A DNA stretch of 64,000 bases, taken from assembly GCF_037975245.1 (NCBI RefSeq), contig NC_092572.1, positions 34,496,866 to 34,560,865 on the forward strand. Reading direction: 5' to 3'. The notes beneath the pieces were generated by a model. It saw nothing but the letters and a program-made list of their open reading frames with translations, was not told the origin of the DNA and ran no database searches. The stretch comes from Apostichopus japonicus (taxonomy: Eukaryota; Echinodermata; Holothuroidea; Aspidochirotida; Stichopodidae). This document shows, piece by piece, positions 58,640 through 64,000 of this stretch. Both the position numbers and the translations under genes were made by a program. The stretch's first letter is position 1; the number at the start of each line of letters is the position of its first letter.

Positions 58640-58745
58640 AATGGCCCAATGGGCACTATGGTCCATTGATGAAAGTACTCAAATGTGTTGTATATGTCAT
58701 CACCCAATATTATCATCATACCAACTTTAGTTGATACAATATGAC
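58640..58745 (+). repeat. dispersed repeat (inverse of 49365-49485)
   Basis: Reverse complement of the segment at 49365-49485, including ACATATGCAACAC and ATGATGATAACATTGGG read in reverse. GGTCCAGAAAACTGTTGG at about 58854 recalls the FB-1 inner phrase. Confidence 0.7.
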
Positions 58746-59505
58746 ACTGTCTCTACTGAATATTCATAGTATCACACATGGTCAGGTACCATTCAGTGAT
58801 TCTTATACTAAAGTAAATGATAATACAAGAGCCCAATGGCATTATCAAAATTTGGTCCAGAAAACTGTTGGTTCACAAGATTTGGACCAAGAAAAAGTAA
58901 AAAAAAAGTCATAAAATCGTACAAAGTATTTTAATAAAATAACTTTTAACTTAATAAAATAACTTCATCAAATTTAATCAAATAAGACTTTTCAGGTATG
59001 TGAGGATATGACATCACAGGTAGTCTGATTTCAGCAGTTTCTACACAATCAGATAGAACTTTAATCTACACAATCAGATAGAAACTCCTAGGCGGAAAAT
59101 GAATTGGAATAATTTCTTCACTATTGGGTTCTTTTATTGTCCTCTTTCATATAAGATAAACATTGTGACACCTGAACTAATCCTATAAGTATAACTGACA
59201 GGAGTTCTGGGATTGCTTTGAATAGCTAACTCAAACCATTGCATAAATTCTACTCGAAGGGCCACTTATTGTAGATTGTTAAAATCAACAGCTACCAGTC
59301 TAGGTTGCATTTCGTTACTGTTACTCTATTGACAAATGACCTGTAATTGATCATGTTGGGTTATTTTTATACTCAAATATGATCTCAATGATATTGTCAT
59401 ATTTACTTTTTATATTTTATTGGTACAAAGTATCAAAACCCTCAATAAAGACCAAAGGACGACTGGTACCTAAAAATGGACAACCGGGACCTGTGATCCC
59501 TATTA
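58746..59505. other. no gene seen
   Basis: AT-rich sequence before the duplicated unit. Confidence 0.5.
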
Positions 59506-59860
59506 CCAACTTTTGCACTTATAAAGAACACATATTTCTATCGGGTCCTCTGGGACCAAGTATCTCCTGTACGGAAGCAGATATGGACCTGAGAGTTGTA
59601 GATTTGGGATCCTGGGCATCTATATTCCCATGTGACGTCATTTTGACGAAATCCATTTTTTGGGCAATTTTGGCAAAAACTGCAAGGGGTACCCCTTATG
59701 GTTTTTTGGGGTGAAAATAATTTTTGTCGCTAAGACGGGCAAGGTGTATCTTTTCTAGTTGTTCTTGACACGCTGATTACGAATCTGAAGTTTATTTTGG
59801 GACTGGGTGTTGTGTGGGGGGCGTAGGGGCCAAAAACCTAGGGAGGGGGGCACAGGTCCA
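59506..59860 (+). repeat. direct repeat, copy 1 (matches 60578-60930)
   Basis: CCAACTTTTGCAC, TTTCTATCGGGTCCTCTGGG, GGAAGCAGATATGGACCTGA, CATTTTTTGGGCAATTTTGG and ACGAATCTGAAGTTTATTTT recur in order with an offset of 1072 bases. The repeat stays largely open in more than one frame. It is more GC-balanced than its surroundings and could be the decayed coding part of an unknown element, but I do not recognise a protein. Confidence 0.85.
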
Positions 59861-60577
59861 GGTGGGTGTCCCCAAAAACAAACAAGGTAAGGGGCTATGC
59901 AGAGAGGAGTTGCATATTAGGGTTAGGGGAAACCATGCCTACAGTTTCAAGACATAGTTGACGCTTCACAAGCGCCCTGCAAGAGCTAGGCCCCATCATA
60001 GGGGACAAATCATGTGGACATGTGGTAAAAAGCTGACATTTAGGAGACAAGTAGCCTCGGACTTGAAATTGGCAGTGCACCCACCTACGTGTGTCTACTA
60101 CTCACTACTGATAACTTGGCCTGATTTACGTTCGGGTAAAAAAACTAATCAAATGTTGACGTAGGCACAGGCGTCCTTGTAAAGGGTACAGTAGCTACTA
60201 CCGGTGAAAAATGACTATTTTTGAGGGGGCCTCCAAAACATATAGACTATACCCCCTCCCAATAATTAATGCTACCGTATGAGTTGTCTACACATCCCTA
60301 GGACTCTCGTCTCCCACATAAAAAAAATTAGCCCTTTCACATACCCTCAGTGGAAAGTACAAGGTACCAAAAAGAGGTACTTTTTAAAACTTTTCAAGAC
60401 AAAAACACCTATTTTTGGCACAGATAGAAATCATATAGACAAAAGGTCTTTTCCGGTCAGATAATTACACGAAATTGGTGTATGACAATGATGAGGGTTT
60501 CTTCTACTCCACATCAAAATTTGATGTCAATGGGTACTTCAGAGAGGACAGGAAGGGGGTTGACAAGAGGGAGTTTT
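59861..60577. other. spacer between the direct repeats, partly open frame
   Basis: From about 60435 the plus strand has an open frame reading GLFRSDNYTKLVYDNDEGFF, then YSTSKFDVNGYFRED, continuing into repeat copy 2 (CTYEEHIFLSGPLGPRIT) before a stop near 60640. The residue mix is protein-like, but I know no family for it. The upstream part of the spacer has nothing recognisable. Confidence 0.3.
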
Positions 60578-61268
60578 CCAACTTTTGCACGTATGAAGAG
60601 CACATATTTCTATCGGGTCCTCTGGGACCACGTATCACCTGAACGGAAGCAGATATGGACCTGAGAGTTGCAGATTTGAGATCCTGGGCATGGATAACCT
60701 CATGTGACTTCATTTTGACGATATCCATTTTTTGGGCAATTTTGGCAAAAACTGCAAGGGCCCTTATGGTTTTTTTGGGTGAAAATAATTTTTGTCGCAA
60801 AAACGGGCAATGTGTATCTTTTCTGGTAGTTCTCGACATGCTGATCACGAATCTGAAGTTTATTTTGGAATTGGGTGTTGTGTGTGGGCTTTAGGGGCAA
60901 AAAAAAAACACTGGGAGGGGGCGGGGACCCGAAATTTGGTGTTTCCAGAAAGATCGAATAACATCTCATCTGGTGCTACTTGGGGCGCTGAATATGAATC
61001 TGAGATTATTTTGGCGGTTCAGAGGCATGGGGAGTGGTGGGGGCATTTAATGCCTTCATGGCGCATGCTACTGACACTCTGTGCTGGATGTTTGGCCTTT
61101 TTTATTCAAACTTACCCCCTTACCACTCGGGGAAGTGCCACACCTAGGAGTATCAATCTATTTTGGGAAGGGGACACCCTAGCGATGGAACCCCGAAAAG
61201 ATGGCCGTATTGGGACCACCCCAGTAACTATGGTAACGCTCCAAAGTAGAAAGGTCGGGATTTCCTAA
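60578..61268 (+). repeat. direct repeat, copy 2, followed by an open frame
   Basis: Copy 2 covers 60578-60930. A plus-strand frame without stops runs from 60792 to 61268 (158 codons). It contains two look-alike stretches: ISSGATWGAEYESEI and a partner IFSGSSRHADHESEV. The repeated ADHESEV / AEYESEI unit suggests an internally repetitive sequence rather than a single-copy gene. Function unknown. Confidence 0.5.
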
Positions 61269-64000
61269 TACATAGTAACACTAATTATTATGACCTATTC
61301 GGATTTTTTTTCAAAAAGACTAGAATTGTCATAGAAAGACTACACTAAAAAATGCTGTTTTCCCATTAACTGAAATCGTTCTAACCTAAAGCCTTGGAGA
61401 AGGTCTCCGAAAGCTTCCAAATGTCTTAGATAACAAACGGTATCGTGTTTCAATAAAACTCAACTAAGAGATGCATGATTTGTTAACTGAATAGAGATTT
61501 CAAACATAACAAAAACTCCAGGTTAGTAGCATGCATTGAACAACCATACCAAAGGACTGGCCATCTCAGAATCATTCTAGTAGACCCTTCTAGTAGAGCA
61601 CTAGTAATCAGGCCGTCTGCTGAGTTGTTGGAAGCTATCAATGAGTGATGGTGGCACAGACTGCAGAAGAGAATTACAGTTATATATCTAATTTTGAGGT
61701 TACAAGTGTCTGGACAAGCAATGCACATGTGTCTTCAGTAATGTTATGATTTATGCGACCAATATTCCTAATGGAGAGATAACTGCCTTTGCAAATAGTA
61801 TTTATATAGATAGTATTTAGACTGATTTTGATACAAGTTTGAAATACACCTATTTTTCCTTTGGAGTAATTTAAGAGAGAAAGAAAGCAATTCTTCCTTT
61901 GCTTGGTTCAAGTAGACATGAACATCACTTAATTATAGTAAATGTCCTGTTTATGTACTAGCCAACCATAGTTTAAGACGTTTATTCCAGTATATTTTAC
62001 TGCCATTTACTAATACAAATGGCAGTGACCCATACATGCTGTGTAGTGTCTGTGACTAACTGTTAGGACTCTCATCTTGAAGCCTACATTAATTGATTAA
62101 TTATGCAGTGCACTCACAAACGCAACCACTGTCAGTGAGGAGAAGCATTCTGATTAATGTTTTCAGTGTATGAGGTCCATTAAACCCAGGCTACTGTTGG
62201 ACACACTTATTTTACAATTTTAGTAACTACTCCAAAAATCAATTACATGGGTGTGCACATACAAGACACATATGGCAGATTTCTTTACCTTTTCATGGAA
62301 TCAAAAGTGTATTCCAAATATCCATGTAGCTCTACGCATACTCAGTGGTCATCTCTCTGTGAACTCTATCTTGGCCCATTTTCATGCTCTCTGTGTTATT
62401 GCCATATGTGGCCTGCATCTGCAAACTTGGTAGGAGATGTGGAGAAAAGAGTGAGTGTAATGTATACAATTACAATTATATAATTATTGCTACACCTTTA
62501 TGCTCAGGAGACATGCAAGTATGCAAGGTATCGCTTTAAATATACTCCAAAAAAAGCTGTTTCTACCGATTTCATTTTCTGATATCATGTCACATCTACT
62601 GCCAGCATCGTCAACATAATTAAGTTGAGCGAGCAAGACTTTCAATTTTTCTTTAATAGTATAGATCGACTCTAAGTGCACTGCCACCTTGCACAATGGA
62701 AACTATTTAGTAGGGTCTTGTGAATTGGAAATAGTAGTCAAGACCAGCTCACTAAATACACAGCTTAACAAATTGACATAAGAACAACAGTTTGAATAAC
62801 AATACTTTGCAAGAAAGTTATCAATTAATTAATGGCATTTAGTTGTGTCTATGACCACATGGTGTGCCATTTCAATAACTTCAACAGTGACGAAAGACTA
62901 CAGAGACATTTGGATAAAAGAAACAGTTTTTTATTATGTTTGAAAGGTAATGTGTAAAAGAACATATATTGTGTGCAATGACACATAGAATGAAAAAAAA
63001 AATTCACACTTTTAAGGAACTGACAGTATGGGGCCTAGGTTGGACAGACTGGTTTCACCAAAACAAGGAAAAGGAAACTGTCTGCAAAGGTTCCTACAAA
63101 TTAAGATATTAGATTATTCTCAATTTCCTTCTTCTGGTCACATTTTAGAATTTTATTATGCAGACACATGCTTTAGTGTTTAGATACTGTACTTGTCTTG
63201 CTGCCAAAGAGTTGGCAAATAAACTATTTGGTTACCTCGTTCCTCTCTTCCCACGGCACTTGCTATAAAGTTATTTCGACTGTATGTACACTCACCCTAC
63301 AGATGTTCTGGTCAACTGTGTTTAGCATTTTGTACTATAGGAACAGTAGCTGGACACCACTATATCTGATCATCTGTGTGGATACCATTCTGTAGGACAG
63401 TACCTTGGGACTATAAATGCCATCATCATCAAGTTCAATCACCTGTTGCAAAAGATATTTAACACTGTTGAGAAATAAACAAATAAATATGATATGGAAT
63501 TAGCAAACTGTATGAAAGGTACTGTACACACTGTATGATTTGCAGAAGCAACTTGTTTGGTTTGTTCTGAAAGAGTATTTTTCATTGTACTAAAAGCATA
63601 CGAACAGTACATACTGGAAATCCTCTACTGAAGCAACCACACAGTGCTGTTTACTGTACATTATAATGCCAAACATGACCTTCAAGTTGCTCTTCACGCT
63701 ACTTAAAATTAAATCCTCACATTGACAAACTTTTGTATCATCTTATCTGTCATTAAGTTATCCATATAACATACAGTAATATGCTAGGCCTACAATGACT
63801 GTACAACTTAACCTCCAGAATAAGGTCTAACCTAGGCCCCATGCAAGGTGCCAAATTTGAACTTAAGCATAACATATAACGAAATTGAAAAAAATATATT
63901 GCTATGGGATGAGCAAGATAATAGATTAAAAAAGTTAGTATGCATAACTGTAGTAGGCTTAGTAATGTTACTATAGGCGTCAATTAAAGGCTAAATTACA
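61269..64000. other. no gene seen; AT-rich
   Basis: Unique-looking AT-rich sequence with no recognised repeat, RNA gene or exon. Open frames are short and compositionally non-coding. Confidence 0.6.

Overview
This window looks like non-coding DNA from the nuclear genome of a metazoan. It is AT-rich, and no long open frame looks like a conserved protein. Introns or intergenic DNA are packed with short non-autonomous transposons, G/C homopolymers, microsatellites, a TTAGGG block and one tRNA-derived SINE. The TTAGGG block, hAT-type and foldback elements, SINE and Penelope-like traces would suit a marine invertebrate deuterostome, perhaps an echinoderm. That placement is an inference from repeat types, not from any gene I could identify. 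A run of 100 Ns (43901-44000) marks an assembly gap.

Layout. 1-5.5 kb: a possible partial exon at the left edge (minus strand), a repeat copy, a 1.67-kb hAT-type element with an 8-bp target duplication, and a weak exon candidate near 5.3 kb. 6.7-8.7 kb: a hAT-family fragment, a TTAGGG array and a Penelope-like 3' end. 11-15.4 kb: two copies of an element built on a 142-bp tandem repeat. 17.2-23.8 kb: foldback elements with three different short repeat phrases, one enclosing a tRNA-derived SINE. 26-28 kb: two small hAT-type elements with 8-bp duplications. 28.8-35.7 kb: a three-level nest, in which a second copy of the 0.3-1.6 kb repeat is split by a 5.49-kb hAT-type element (8-bp duplication ATTGTTAA) that itself contains a 4.2-kb foldback element with 142-bp-repeat arms. 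35.7-38.5 kb: degenerate minisatellite. 38.5-44.6 kb: mostly featureless. 44.6-45.3 kb: microsatellites. 46-47 kb: more hAT pieces, then a Penelope-like 3' end with a GIY-YIG tail and a hammerhead-like core. 49.5-56.2 kb: two foldback elements with ACTACCCCCGG-type arms, hAT pieces and a LINE 3' remnant. 57-58 kb: small tandem and foldback repeats. 59.5-61.3 kb: a 0.35-kb direct duplication of unknown nature. The rest, to 64 kb, is featureless.

The most notable theme is the number of unrelated elements with one architecture: two inverted arms made of short tandem phrases, a different phrase in each. Two of them have clear or likely 8-bp target duplications and share a GGTGACA-CCC terminus. 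The layout resembles the foldback (FB) elements of Drosophila and the TU elements of sea urchins. A second theme is three short phrases that recur at intervals of roughly 15 to 600 bases in otherwise unrelated sequence (near 0.8-3.7, 26-28 and 47/51-52 kb). No genes could be placed in a pathway.
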